This document shows positions 44,645 to 53,768 of a stretch of DNA of 64,000 bases, piece after piece. The notes beneath the pieces are model-generated. The model was given only the letters and a program-made list of their open reading frames with translations, had not been told where the DNA came from and made no database searches. The translations under genes and the position numbers were made by a program. How positions within the stretch are numbered: the stretch's first letter is position 1; every line of letters begins with the position of its first letter. Origin of the DNA: Enterococcus gilvus ATCC BAA-350 (GTDB lineage: Bacteria > Bacillota > Bacilli > Lactobacillales > Enterococcaceae); NCBI RefSeq assembly GCF_000407545.1, contig NZ_ASWH01000001.1, positions 2,061,501 through 2,125,500 on the forward strand, written 5' to 3'.

Positions 44645-46789
44645 TCACTTCCCTACCCTCACCGAGAAGTCTCCTCCGACTCTCGTCAAGTTTGGATTAT
44701 AATAAGGATCGTTTTCGATATACTTGGTCCACGTATCTTCCATGTACTTGGTCTCTTTTTCGAATCGAGCTTGTTTTTCTGGCGTATTTTCGTAGCCGCG
44801 AGATTGGGATTCGAAGTGATACAATTCAGCGCCATGCAGCCATACGTTATTGTGTCCTTTTTCGTATTCTCGCAAACATAAATCAACGTCGTTAAAGGCA
44901 ACTGTCAGCTCTTCATCAAAACCATTCAACTCAGCAAAGTCTTTTGCACGTATCATTAGGCATGCAGCGGTAACTGCTAAGTAATCGACATTGATCTCTA
45001 ATTTCCCGAAATAACCAAAATCTCCGCGTGGGAAGGTATGATGCCCATGACCAGCGGCACCACCCATGCCTAGAATGACTCCAGCATGTTGGATCGTATT
45101 ATTAGGGTAGTATAATTTGGCACCGACACATCCGATACGATCAAACTGTGCAAAGGAGACCATCTTGGTCATCCATTCTGGTGTGATGACTTCGGTATCG
45201 TTATTCAAGAATAGCAGATATTTTCCTTTTGCGACTTTCGCGGCTAAGTTGTTGATGCGAGAGTAGTTGAAAGGAATATCGATTGATTCTACTACAAAGC
45301 GATCGCCTAATTGTTTCTGGTAGTTTGCATAAAGGTCCTGCATCTCAGGCTGATCGCTACCGTTATCGGCCATGACGATTTCGTAATTTGGATACGTTGT
45401 TTTTTCAATGATTGAATCGATACAGCGTTTTACATCGTCATAACCGTTTCTCGTAGGAATAATTATACTCACCAAATCCTCGGACAACACTTTATAATCG
45501 ACATCGTAAAGTCCGTTTCCAGCTGCATGATTCACGGTCGCTTGAATTCCGCGGCGTTGTATTGCATCTTGAACAGCTTTTAAGCCAGCATCGAACGCGT
45601 AACTCTTTGTTGATTGATCCGCCGCAGTTGAACTTGGTAAGATACGCCAATAATACAACACTTGCGGGATATGAGCGATTCGCTCTGGAATAATTTGCTC
45701 AGTAAAGCGTAAGACGAGATCGTAGTCTTGCGATCCTTCATAGCCGACTCGGAAGCCGCCGATTTTCTCCATGATTGAGCGACGATAGACACCCAGGTGA
45801 GAAATATAATTGGTCCCTAACAATAAATCCGGTGACCAATCAGGCTTGAATGCTGGATCAAAACGTTTGCCATCCATATCGATCTTGTCTTCATCGCTAT
45901 AGATCAAATCCAAATCAGAATTTTGATTCAAACGTTTTGCGACTTCATACAGCGCGATCGGTGCTAATTCATCATCATTATCCAATAATGCGACGAATTC
46001 ACCTGTAGCAATCTCTAACGCAGAGTTAGTTGCTTTCGAGATGTGTCCATTCTCAGAACGGAACACGATCTTGATTCGTGAATCTAGAGCGGCGTATTTT
46101 TCTAATAGCGGTCTAACTGACGCATCGGTAGAATGATCATCCGCCATACACAATTCCCAGTTTGGATAAAACTGATTTTGAACGGATTCGATACATTTTG
46201 CCAGCCATTTTTCTTCTACATTATATACCGGCATCAAAATCGAAATCACGGGTTGGTAATTAAAGGCTGCAATTTCTGACTTAATCGATTCAAGGTTCCA
46301 ATTTTCATTTTCAGCGATCCATGTTTGATAGGTTTCATCAGATTGCTTTGATTGTTCTAGCTTGATGCGTCTCAGCGTCCCCTTGATCCCATTACGCTTC
46401 AGATAGCCCAGACCTCTACGTGCTTTTCCATAAATTGCATGAATCTGCGACGGTTGTTTTGGCTCTTTCATGATTTCTTCATTCGGTGTAAAAGTCTTGC
46501 TTTGAATGTGGTCCCCAAAAACAAAATCAAGGGTAAGAGGCACAGATGGATCGGCTGCTTCAATCGTTATATTAAACCCCACAGCAAGACTGGCACTCGT
46601 TTTATGAGCGGCTGCTACATCCGAACGAGGATACCATTCGATTTTATCAGTGATTACGTTCTCAGAATGGATTTCGATCGTTGGTACTGCTTTTGAATCC
46701 AGATCGAGCGCCCATCCTTTTATTTCCATTTGTTTTGTTTTTGGATGATACCTGCATTGATCAATGCAAACTTGTTCATTTTTTGCCAT
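44645..46789 (-). CDS. epaO: EpaO-like dual-domain GT2 (rhamnan synthesis)
   Basis: A 714-residue protein with an N-terminal carbohydrate-binding-like domain (about 1-95, KGWALDLDSKAVPTIEIHS) and two GT2 domains: the first about 165-400 (ISILMPVYNVEEKWL, FVALLDNDDELA), the second about 425-690 (VSIIIPTRNGYDDVKRCIDS, LLFLNNDTEVI). Both keep their DxD-like motifs. Two-domain proteins of this kind build rhamnan backbones. The ATG follows GGAGGG and starts four bases after epaN. Gene name by position and size. Confidence 0.83.
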   Translation of the reverse strand: MAKNEQVCIDQCRYHPKTKQMEIKGWALDLDSKAVPTIEIHSENVITDKIEWYPRSDVAAAHKTSASLAVGFNITIEAADPSVPLTLDFVFGDHIQSKTFTPNEEIMKEPKQPSQIHAIYGKARRGLGYLKRNGIKGTLRRIKLEQSKQSDETYQTWIAENENWNLESIKSEIAAFNYQPVISILMPVYNVEEKWLAKCIESVQNQFYPNWELCMADDHSTDASVRPLLEKYAALDSRIKIVFRSENGHISKATNSALEIATGEFVALLDNDDELAPIALYEVAKRLNQNSDLDLIYSDEDKIDMDGKRFDPAFKPDWSPDLLLGTNYISHLGVYRRSIMEKIGGFRVGYEGSQDYDLVLRFTEQIIPERIAHIPQVLYYWRILPSSTAADQSTKSYAFDAGLKAVQDAIQRRGIQATVNHAAGNGLYDVDYKVLSEDLVSIIIPTRNGYDDVKRCIDSIIEKTTYPNYEIVMADNGSDQPEMQDLYANYQKQLGDRFVVESIDIPFNYSRINNLAAKVAKGKYLLFLNNDTEVITPEWMTKMVSFAQFDRIGCVGAKLYYPNNTIQHAGVILGMGGAAGHGHHTFPRGDFGYFGKLEINVDYLAVTAACLMIRAKDFAELNGFDEELTVAFNDVDLCLREYEKGHNNVWLHGAELYHFESQSRGYENTPEKQARFEKETKYMEDTWTKYIENDPYYNPNLTRVGGDFSVRVGK

Positions 46790-46793
46790 TGGA

Positions 46794-49700
46794 TTACCCT
46801 CCTATGCTGAATTGATTTGGATTGATCAATGGATCGTTCAATTCTTGAGAATACTTTTTCGCTAACGTTGCGTAGGCATCACTTTTTACACTAAAATGAT
46901 TTTCACCAGGATAGCGAACTTCGAAGTAAGGATCGAAAATCAATCGTTTGTGTTCTTTTGACAATCGAATTGAGAAGTCAATTCCCTTAACTTGCGTCGG
47001 TAAAGACAAATCGAAGCCTCCTAAAGCTAAGAAATCCGCTTTTGTAAGGATCATCACGTCTTCTGTTGCCGTATAAATTTCACGTGGCAATGTGGGACGG
47101 AAATAGGTTCCGATAGTCTTGTTCGATAGGCCTTGCTGTTCGTATACGACCCGCTCATTTTCTGGATCAAGCAGTACCCCGCAATTCAAGATTGCGTCAT
47201 CTTTACTGATCACTTTACCCGTTACCGCATGGACATCTGGAAGACGGACAAAGTTCATCGCTTCTTTCAGCCAGGTATTTTTGGTTGGAACCAATTCTTC
47301 TGCTAAGAAAACGAGATACTCTCCTGTCGCTTCCTTAGCGAGCTCATTTTCATTTTTTCCTTCAATCACGCGAATGCGCTCGTCAGCAATGGGCGAGTGT
47401 GACATTAAAATTTCAATATCCGTCCAGTCAGTGGCTAAAAGTGCCGCCAGTTGTTTTTCGTTGGCATTGCCGCTTAAAATGATTGAAACCTTTGGCTCTT
47501 TTTCATAGCTGAAGTCAATTTTATACGCACCGTAATTTTTTGTCATTGTTACGACACCCTTAAGCTTTCGACGCTCCAGCGCTGCCTGCAAAGCATTTTG
47601 GCCAGCCACATAAGCATATTCTTTGCTTTGAGGATCCATCGCTACAGAAGTCTCGATCGTTCGCCAATGGTACAGAATATTTGGAATATGGTAAATTTCC
47701 TTTGCGGCTTCGGTAGCACGTAAAACAAAATCATAGTCTTGGCTTCCGTTAAATTCCGTTCTCAATCCACCCACGGCATCAATGACCGAACGCTTCACAA
47801 CAACAAAATGGGTGATGTAATTGTGTCCTAAGAGCAACGTTTCATTCCAATTAGGTTTGAAGAATGGATCGAATCGTTTGCCACTCATCGAAAGCTTATC
47901 TTCATCTGTATAGATAAATTCACGGTTCTGATTTTCATTCAGTGCGTTGATAACTGCCAATAATGCTGTATCTGCCAAAATATCGTCGTTGTCTAAAAAG
48001 CCGATATATTCTCCAGTTGCAATAGCAATCGCAGAATTTGTTGCTTCAGAGATATGACCATTTTTTTCGCGTAAAACAATTTTTACACGTTCATCCGCAG
48101 CAGCCAATTCCTGCAGCAGTGGTTTGATATGCGCTTTAGGAGACGCATCATCTGCCAAACAAAGCTCCCAGTTTTGGTACACTTGATCCGTTAATGATTT
48201 TACACACGCGCGCAGCCATTTTTCATCTACATTGTAAACCGGCACGACAAGAGAAATTTTCGGTTGAAAAGGCAATTCTTTAGATGCTTCGATCAATTGC
48301 TCTCGTGTGGGTGCTTCGACCTTCGTCATCCATTCTTCGTAGTTGGCGCTTAACAGCTTCGAGCGTTGATAGTTTTTCACTGCACCAGCAAAGCCATTTC
48401 GTTTGATTGATCCCAATAAATGACGGATTTTTTTTGTTACCGGCGGATTTTTCGGTTTTGCATTTTTCGCGACAATCGGATAGATCTGATCGTGATCATC
48501 AATTACTAGTAGTTTAATGTCATCCACTACCTGCCTATTTTTAACTGTTAAAATAAATCCAAATTTTTCAGTCGAATCAATCCCGAAAACTTCATTCACA
48601 TCAGGACGATAAATAGCATTCACTTGTACAGCGTTCATCGAGTCTGCCAGTAGATAGTCCAGTGGCAAATGATGTGTTTCTGAAAATCCCCAGCCTTTGA
48701 TGATAGCTTCATTTTCAGCCTCGTTGTTTTCAATCGACTCAATTGTTAGTTTGATTCCGTTCATTTCAGGTGTTGCTTCCTCAAATGGAATGGTCTTCAA
48801 TTGATAATCGTACTTATCGAAATAGTGCAATTTCAGTGAAAGAAGACGATTCTTCTCTTTTTCGTTCGCGACATCCTGCATGACTTTCACTTCAGAGGAA
48901 ATAAATTCTTCTTCATTCAAAACATTGACAGAGACCGTAAATTCCTTGCCTGCAACCAACGTACCGTCGATAATGACATACGGTTCTTCTTTAATATTAG
49001 GGAATAAAAACAGGTCCTCTTGATACCAAGAAGCATTTGTTTCTTCGATCGGTAATAGTTTGTTCTCAACTACGATAGATAATTCGATCGTTGCAGGCAC
49101 TTTACCGATAACTACTCGCAGTTTTTCTGCGTTAGACGGTGCTTGATGAACCGTTGTTTTATTTTCATTGGTTTGATTATTAAAAATATACGGTTCGATC
49201 TCAAATGTGTCCTCTATTAAATAAGCCAATTGTACTTGCTTGTTGTAATTGGAGTTCATAGGTACCACACGTTCTGCCTGTTCAACAGGTTCTTTGCGCA
49301 AAGCATAAAAGTATTGATAAACTTCCCCAAAAGGACGATTTTTAAAATCATAGCGTACCATTTCAGGCAGTTCTTCATAGCTAGCTGACAATTCATTTTG
49401 TCCAACTTGAGCGTAGGTAAAGTCTTCTCGCCGAACGGCTAATCCGATTCGCTCAAACAGTTCTTCAAAGCCCTGTTGTGTGTAGAAGCTATTATGTGTG
49501 CGATCCAAAAGACCGTATTGCTTCCAATCCAATTTATTATTGAACAAGTCAATCAAAACAGAATTATGAGCCAAGTTCGGGAACGTCAACAAAATTTCTC
49601 CGTTAGGCGCCAAAAATTTGCTGGCCTCTTGTAGTGCTTTCTCTGAATCGGTCAAATGCTCTAACACGTCCGCAAAAATAATGAAATCGAAGGTTTTAGT

Positions 49701-49955
49701 CGCAAAATGATCGTTCCATTTGTATTCTTCAATATTTCCTAAAAAGCCGTCCTGGGCGAAGCCCATGACGTGCTTAAATAAGACCGGATCGAATTCAACG
49801 ATCGATACTTCACATTTTTTTTCATTGATCAGATACTGAGTCATCCGACCATTGCCAGGACCAAATTCCAAGACAGTCGAACCTTCTGTAATCTGACTGA
49901 TAATTTTCCCGACACTTGTGTGTTCTTCCAAAGACAAATCAAAATCATACTTCAT
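46794..49955 (-). CDS. epaN: EpaN-like methyltransferase / GT2 fusion
   Basis: A 1053-residue fusion. The N-terminus is a class I SAM methyltransferase (motif I VLEFGPGNGRMTQYL at about 28-42; FADVLEHLTDSEKAL). A beta-rich region (about 220-520) follows with a segment like the EpaO N-domain, then a GT2 domain at about 565-800 (ISLVVPVYNVDEKWL, YIGFLDNDDILA) and a second GT2-like domain from about 820 lacking a clear DxD (LVFLAEELVP). It begins at TAATG shared with the ATPase gene, so translation is coupled to export. It probably extends, and may methyl-cap, the rhamnan (inference). Confidence 0.83.
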   Translation of the reverse strand: MKYDFDLSLEEHTSVGKIISQITEGSTVLEFGPGNGRMTQYLINEKKCEVSIVEFDPVLFKHVMGFAQDGFLGNIEEYKWNDHFATKTFDFIIFADVLEHLTDSEKALQEASKFLAPNGEILLTFPNLAHNSVLIDLFNNKLDWKQYGLLDRTHNSFYTQQGFEELFERIGLAVRREDFTYAQVGQNELSASYEELPEMVRYDFKNRPFGEVYQYFYALRKEPVEQAERVVPMNSNYNKQVQLAYLIEDTFEIEPYIFNNQTNENKTTVHQAPSNAEKLRVVIGKVPATIELSIVVENKLLPIEETNASWYQEDLFLFPNIKEEPYVIIDGTLVAGKEFTVSVNVLNEEEFISSEVKVMQDVANEKEKNRLLSLKLHYFDKYDYQLKTIPFEEATPEMNGIKLTIESIENNEAENEAIIKGWGFSETHHLPLDYLLADSMNAVQVNAIYRPDVNEVFGIDSTEKFGFILTVKNRQVVDDIKLLVIDDHDQIYPIVAKNAKPKNPPVTKKIRHLLGSIKRNGFAGAVKNYQRSKLLSANYEEWMTKVEAPTREQLIEASKELPFQPKISLVVPVYNVDEKWLRACVKSLTDQVYQNWELCLADDASPKAHIKPLLQELAAADERVKIVLREKNGHISEATNSAIAIATGEYIGFLDNDDILADTALLAVINALNENQNREFIYTDEDKLSMSGKRFDPFFKPNWNETLLLGHNYITHFVVVKRSVIDAVGGLRTEFNGSQDYDFVLRATEAAKEIYHIPNILYHWRTIETSVAMDPQSKEYAYVAGQNALQAALERRKLKGVVTMTKNYGAYKIDFSYEKEPKVSIILSGNANEKQLAALLATDWTDIEILMSHSPIADERIRVIEGKNENELAKEATGEYLVFLAEELVPTKNTWLKEAMNFVRLPDVHAVTGKVISKDDAILNCGVLLDPENERVVYEQQGLSNKTIGTYFRPTLPREIYTATEDVMILTKADFLALGGFDLSLPTQVKGIDFSIRLSKEHKRLIFDPYFEVRYPGENHFSVKSDAYATLAKKYSQELNDPLINPNQFSIGG

Positions 49956-51163
49956 TATTTAATCGTGTCCTTCCACTTATGATCCAAAACGACGATGCCT
50001 TCACCGACATATTTACCAGAGATAAACATAGTCATATATCTCGTTTTGTAAACTAGCGGCACCGTTGCATTTTCTTCAAAAAGGGCCACGTCAAAATAGT
50101 ATTCGCCGCCTAAAAGTGCCATTTTTTCATATTCAAGATAAAAGACATTCTCTCCCTTTTTCCAAGGAATCGATTCTTCATCTAACAGTGTATTCAAGCC
50201 ACAAACATAGTTATTATCTACTGTACGAATCGCGACACCTAGAACTGGTTTTTTAATAGAGTCGTCTTTGACATTATAGGTCACCTTCACTACGACCTTG
50301 CTATCTTGTTCGATGATCTCTAACGGTTGCAGATCTCCGTCCAATAATTCAGCGGATTTTACTTCCACAATATCGTAAGCAGAAAATTCTTCTGATGTTG
50401 AATTGTCGCGATCGACGGTTTTTAATGATTTCTTCTTCAGGAAGTTTTCGTAATCTTCCGTGATCTCCATCGTTTCGCCTTCTGCTTCTACTACCCCATT
50501 TTTCAACCAGTAAACCCGGTCACAAAAACGACGCACCGCATTAACATCGTGGGAAACGAAAAGAATCGTTTTCCCCGCATTGCGCAGCTCAGTAAATTTT
50601 TCCATACACTTTAATTGGAACTCTAAGTCCCCTACGGCCAACGCTTCATCGACGATCAGAATGTCCGGGTCAACATTGATAGCTACCGCAAAAGCCAAAC
50701 GGACAAACATCCCGCTGGAATATGTTTTAACTGGCTGATACAAGTGGTCGCCAATATCCGCAAAATTGATGATATCATCGACCTTCTCAGCCATTTCTTC
50801 ACGAGAGTACCCTAATACCATCCCGTTTAGGAAAATATTGTCGTACCCGCTGTATTCTGGATTAAATCCTGAACCCAGCTCCAAAAGTGCCGCGATGTTT
50901 CCTTCAATTTTCACTTCTCCTTCAGAAGGAGTCAATACGCCGGTGATGATTTTTAAAATAGTCGATTTTCCCGACCCATTTTCACCAATGAAACCAATCA
51001 TTTCACCTTTTTTCACTTCAACGTTAACGTCATTCAACGCGTAAAAAACATCGTGGTACACTTTTCTTGTTGGACTTAAGGCTTCCTTCAAACGATCAGA
51101 AGGTTTCTTATACATATCGTATTTCTTTGTTAAGTGGTTAATTTCAATTACTGTTTCAGTCAT
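49955..51163 (-). CDS. epaM: ABC exporter ATPase with Wzt-type C-terminal domain (EpaM)
   Basis: A 402-residue ATPase: Walker A GENGSGKST (60-68), signature YSSGMFVRLAFA, Walker B ILIVDEALAVGD and the switch His in FVSHD. The last 140 residues (about 260-402) form a beta-rich domain like Wzt-C, which in some O-antigen exporters binds the capped chain end. It works with the permease EpaL to move the lipid-linked rhamnan outward. The ATG follows AAGGAG; the stop overlaps the epaN start. Confidence 0.92.
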   Translation of the reverse strand: MTETVIEINHLTKKYDMYKKPSDRLKEALSPTRKVYHDVFYALNDVNVEVKKGEMIGFIGENGSGKSTILKIITGVLTPSEGEVKIEGNIAALLELGSGFNPEYSGYDNIFLNGMVLGYSREEMAEKVDDIINFADIGDHLYQPVKTYSSGMFVRLAFAVAINVDPDILIVDEALAVGDLEFQLKCMEKFTELRNAGKTILFVSHDVNAVRRFCDRVYWLKNGVVEAEGETMEITEDYENFLKKKSLKTVDRDNSTSEEFSAYDIVEVKSAELLDGDLQPLEIIEQDSKVVVKVTYNVKDDSIKKPVLGVAIRTVDNNYVCGLNTLLDEESIPWKKGENVFYLEYEKMALLGGEYYFDVALFEENATVPLVYKTRYMTMFISGKYVGEGIVVLDHKWKDTIK

Positions 51164-51177
51164 TTAACTTTATCTCC

Positions 51178-51990
51178 TTATAACACATCAGAAAAATGTG
51201 GTTTCAAGCGTTTGAAGACGATGCTGCCTACGACTAATAAAATCAATGTCACAGCCCAAAAATAGATCGTCAATAATGGTTTTTCCCAAAACCATTGCTC
51301 GCCAAAGAACGCGTCTCGATAACCTTGGACGACATAGAACATCGGATTGAATTTCAAAATAAACTGGATTGTTGGATGTGCCGCAAATTGGTTAATACTC
51401 CATAGAACCGGGGTTCCCCACATCAACGCTTGCATAATCACACCAATAAATTGATTGATATCTGGGAAGAACGGTTGGATCGAAGACGTGATCCAAGTCA
51501 GTCCCGTCAAAAACATCATCATCGCGAAAAGATAATAAAACATCTGTAAAATATGCAGACCTGGTACTACATGGTTAAAGATCCCTACGATCAATGCAAT
51601 AATAATAAAGAATACATGCATGTACATGGCAGAAAATAATTTAACAGACGGCAAAATTCGAATGTTGAAAACAACTTTTTTAACTAAATAACTATATTCA
51701 CGGAAAACGTTTGTCGCTGAGCCTAATACTTCTGAAAAATACATCCATGGAACTAAACCTGTTAACAGGAAGACAATAAATGGGTATTTTCCATCGGTCA
51801 TTGCTGCTTTGAACCCAACACCGAACACAAACCAGTAAGTCACTACCATCACTAATGGATTTGCGAAGGCCCAAAAAATCCCCAAGGCAGATCCCGCGTA
51901 ACGGGCCTTGAAGTCGTTGACAGAAAACTGTTTTAATAGGGTGCGATTTTGGATAATTTCTTTAAAAAAACTAAGTAAGTCTTTGAACAT
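51178..51990 (-). CDS. epaL: ABC-2 type polysaccharide permease (EpaL)
   Basis: A 270-residue permease of the Wzm/TagG/RgpC class with six TM helices, the N-terminal interface helix (FSVNDFKARYAGSALGIFWA) and FKFNPMFYVVQGYRDAFFGE before the last helices. ATG 51990 is preferred: GAGAGGG lies six bases before it, while the ATG at 52005 has no ribosome binding site. It begins the epaL-M-N-O unit under its own promoter and lies 14 bp before epaM. Confidence 0.92.
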   Translation of the reverse strand: MFKDLLSFFKEIIQNRTLLKQFSVNDFKARYAGSALGIFWAFANPLVMVVTYWFVFGVGFKAAMTDGKYPFIVFLLTGLVPWMYFSEVLGSATNVFREYSYLVKKVVFNIRILPSVKLFSAMYMHVFFIIIALIVGIFNHVVPGLHILQMFYYLFAMMMFLTGLTWITSSIQPFFPDINQFIGVIMQALMWGTPVLWSINQFAAHPTIQFILKFNPMFYVVQGYRDAFFGEQWFWEKPLLTIYFWAVTLILLVVGSIVFKRLKPHFSDVL

Positions 51991-52005
51991 TTTTTTCCCT
52001 CTCAT

Positions 52006-52447
52006 CTAGCGCATTATTTATTATTTCTAGGGTTGATTAACGTTATTATTCTACAGAAAGATATATGTAAAAGCAAGGTTAATAAGAATATGCTTCCCGA
52101 ATTCACTTGGACCTTCAAGACCCTATTCTATCCTTTACCCGTTGGTTAGTACAGGTAACTCATTTACACCCTCGAACTATGCATTTCCTCCCACGGCCTT
52201 AGGTCAAATAGATCGCTGTTTCAACGAGCTAAAATTTTTATTAAGTTTTGTCTGTGAAAACCTGTTTTCTGATGCTCCACGCTCTTGCCACTATTGTATT
52301 ATCAAGAGTGTCTATTCTTATCTTTCTAATTTAAATTGCTCAGATGCTTTTTTTTACTCTCAAAGAAAACAAAGATTGGTTCTGTTTCTCATACTATTTT
52401 TCAAACTGAACGGCCAAAATAGAGAAATCAACTGCTAAAATCACACA
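52006..52447 (-). other. Non-coding gap with inverted repeats ahead of epaL
   Basis: About 440 bp lie between the upstream terminator and epaL. The first part holds the epaL promoter. The remainder (52080-52447) has short inverted repeats (ACCCGT/ACAGGT at 52137-52156; CTCTTG/CAAGAG at 52282-52308) and a more GC-rich core (52090-52230). A 98-codon plus-strand ORF covers most of it but looks spurious. I do not recognise an RNA family. Confidence 0.5.
52048..52076 (-). promoter_or_regulatory. Promoter of the epaLMNO unit
   Basis: On the minus strand TTGCTT (52071-52076) and TAGAAT (52048-52053) are 17 bp apart, about 60 bp before the epaL ATG. Together with the upstream terminator, this separates the exporter/backbone genes from the genes before them. 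Confidence 0.68.
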
Positions 52448-52485
52448 AAAAAAGTTTAGATGCTTAAAACCGCACCTAAACTTTT
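52446..52485 (-). terminator. Terminator upstream of the epaL unit
   Basis: Reading leftward, a 14-bp stem (AAAAGTTTAGGTGC/GCATCTAAACTTTT, one G-T pair, 8-base loop) is followed by TTTG. It starts about seven bases past the stop of the 418-residue membrane protein gene. Confidence 0.85.
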
Positions 52486-52491
52486 TAATCA

Positions 52492-53748
52492 CTATCTTCT
52501 ACGACTTCTTCGTGTAGGTTCTATGTCATACTCCTCTTCTATCGGATCAAACACATTTGTCGAATAATCGTAATACTCGTCAGGTTCTGGATTACGCTGC
52601 CAAGCAAGTCCTAATAAACAGAAAGTAATCGGTATCCAATAAGGAGCCATCAACGTATCTTCCATAGTTGATTGCAATAAAACTCCGAAAAAGGCGATAA
52701 TAAAACTGAATTGGATCGTTTGCGTATCCTCTCTAAGAATAAGCAACCATACATTATAAAGGATAAAGAGGCTGATTAGAACAAGGCCAATCAAACCAAA
52801 TGCCCCTAACGTAGAATTGTAGCTATTGTGATTCCCTAAAACTTGTTGCCCACGTTTAAACGTGAACGCCGGCATTCCCACCCAAAACTGCTTTCTAACT
52901 TTAAACAAGGTATCGTAAAAATGTTTCCAAATATCTTCACGCCCCGTAAACAAATCGATATTACTTGAGTTTGCTAAAAAGAGGGACAAAGGAAATATTC
53001 CTATCAAAAACACACTATAAACAATTCCGTAGGCCCATTTGACTTTTTCTTTCAAAAAATTAGGCCACAGGTCAAAAAGAACAAAAAATGCGACAGCAAT
53101 GAACGCTGCCTGCGATTGAACGACCCACGTACAGGCAAGAGCGATCGCATATACAGCAAATTTCAGCAATTTAGCCCACGTCAAATCCAGAGACTGCAAT
53201 AATGTCGCAGCTAAAAAGCTTGAGCACATGACACTACTCCCGATAGTGTTGGTATTGATCCAGATTTCCTGCAACTTGTTGCTTTTATCCCAGATACTGA
53301 TACCTGAAGGCGGAGTTGGGATTTCGGTAAATATGCGAAATGCCGTGATCAGTAAAACCAGCAACATCAATCCTGCGAATACTACTCGTATCCCCTTTGT
53401 GAATTCGACCAATTTGAAATCTAAGACTATAAAGATGATCAAGGCAATTGTAACATCTAAAAAAATATCAGCCTGTCTCAAAGAATCAAATTGATGGAAG
53501 AAAACAATCGAAACCAGAGCGATTCCCACCCAGGCAAAGTCATCCCATTTCATCCGATAGCAGTTCAACACTAAAACGATAGTAGCGCCAATCGGCATGT
53601 AGCGGCTCATATGTGCATATATATAGAACATCCCAGGTGTGCCAATTCCTTTGGTCCAAAGGAAAAAGCACAACAATGTCATTCCAATTAGAATAGACGC
53701 ACTGATCAAATTCAATAGATCAGCCGTGCTGTCCTTTACTCGTCCCAT
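52492..53748 (-). CDS. O-antigen ligase/polymerase-like membrane protein
   Basis: A 418-residue protein with about ten TM helices. It has WaaL/Wzy-type features: a short outer loop with TGREDIWKHFYDT and LGNHNSYNSTLGAFGLIGL, where the conserved His and Asn sit. A basic/acidic tail ends in TRRSRRR. In the EPA locus a second ligase-like protein could join the decoration to the rhamnan outside the membrane (inference). The ATG follows GGAGGA and lies 20 bp after the preceding gene. Genes named epaP/epaQ or epaJ/epaK occupy this place in other enterococci; I cannot say which fits. Confidence 0.75.
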   Translation of the reverse strand: MGRVKDSTADLLNLISASILIGMTLLCFFLWTKGIGTPGMFYIYAHMSRYMPIGATIVLVLNCYRMKWDDFAWVGIALVSIVFFHQFDSLRQADIFLDVTIALIIFIVLDFKLVEFTKGIRVVFAGLMLLVLLITAFRIFTEIPTPPSGISIWDKSNKLQEIWINTNTIGSSVMCSSFLAATLLQSLDLTWAKLLKFAVYAIALACTWVVQSQAAFIAVAFFVLFDLWPNFLKEKVKWAYGIVYSVFLIGIFPLSLFLANSSNIDLFTGREDIWKHFYDTLFKVRKQFWVGMPAFTFKRGQQVLGNHNSYNSTLGAFGLIGLVLISLFILYNVWLLILREDTQTIQFSFIIAFFGVLLQSTMEDTLMAPYWIPITFCLLGLAWQRNPEPDEYYDYSTNVFDPIEEEYDIEPTRRSRRR

Positions 53749-53768
53749 TTTATTCCTCCGAACTTCCT

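Noticed and set aside
52142..52438. 98-codon plus-strand ORF upstream of epaL
   Set aside because: Opposite in strand to every gene around it, no ribosome binding site, cysteine/phenylalanine-rich composition typical of an antisense ORF, and it runs into the terminator region.
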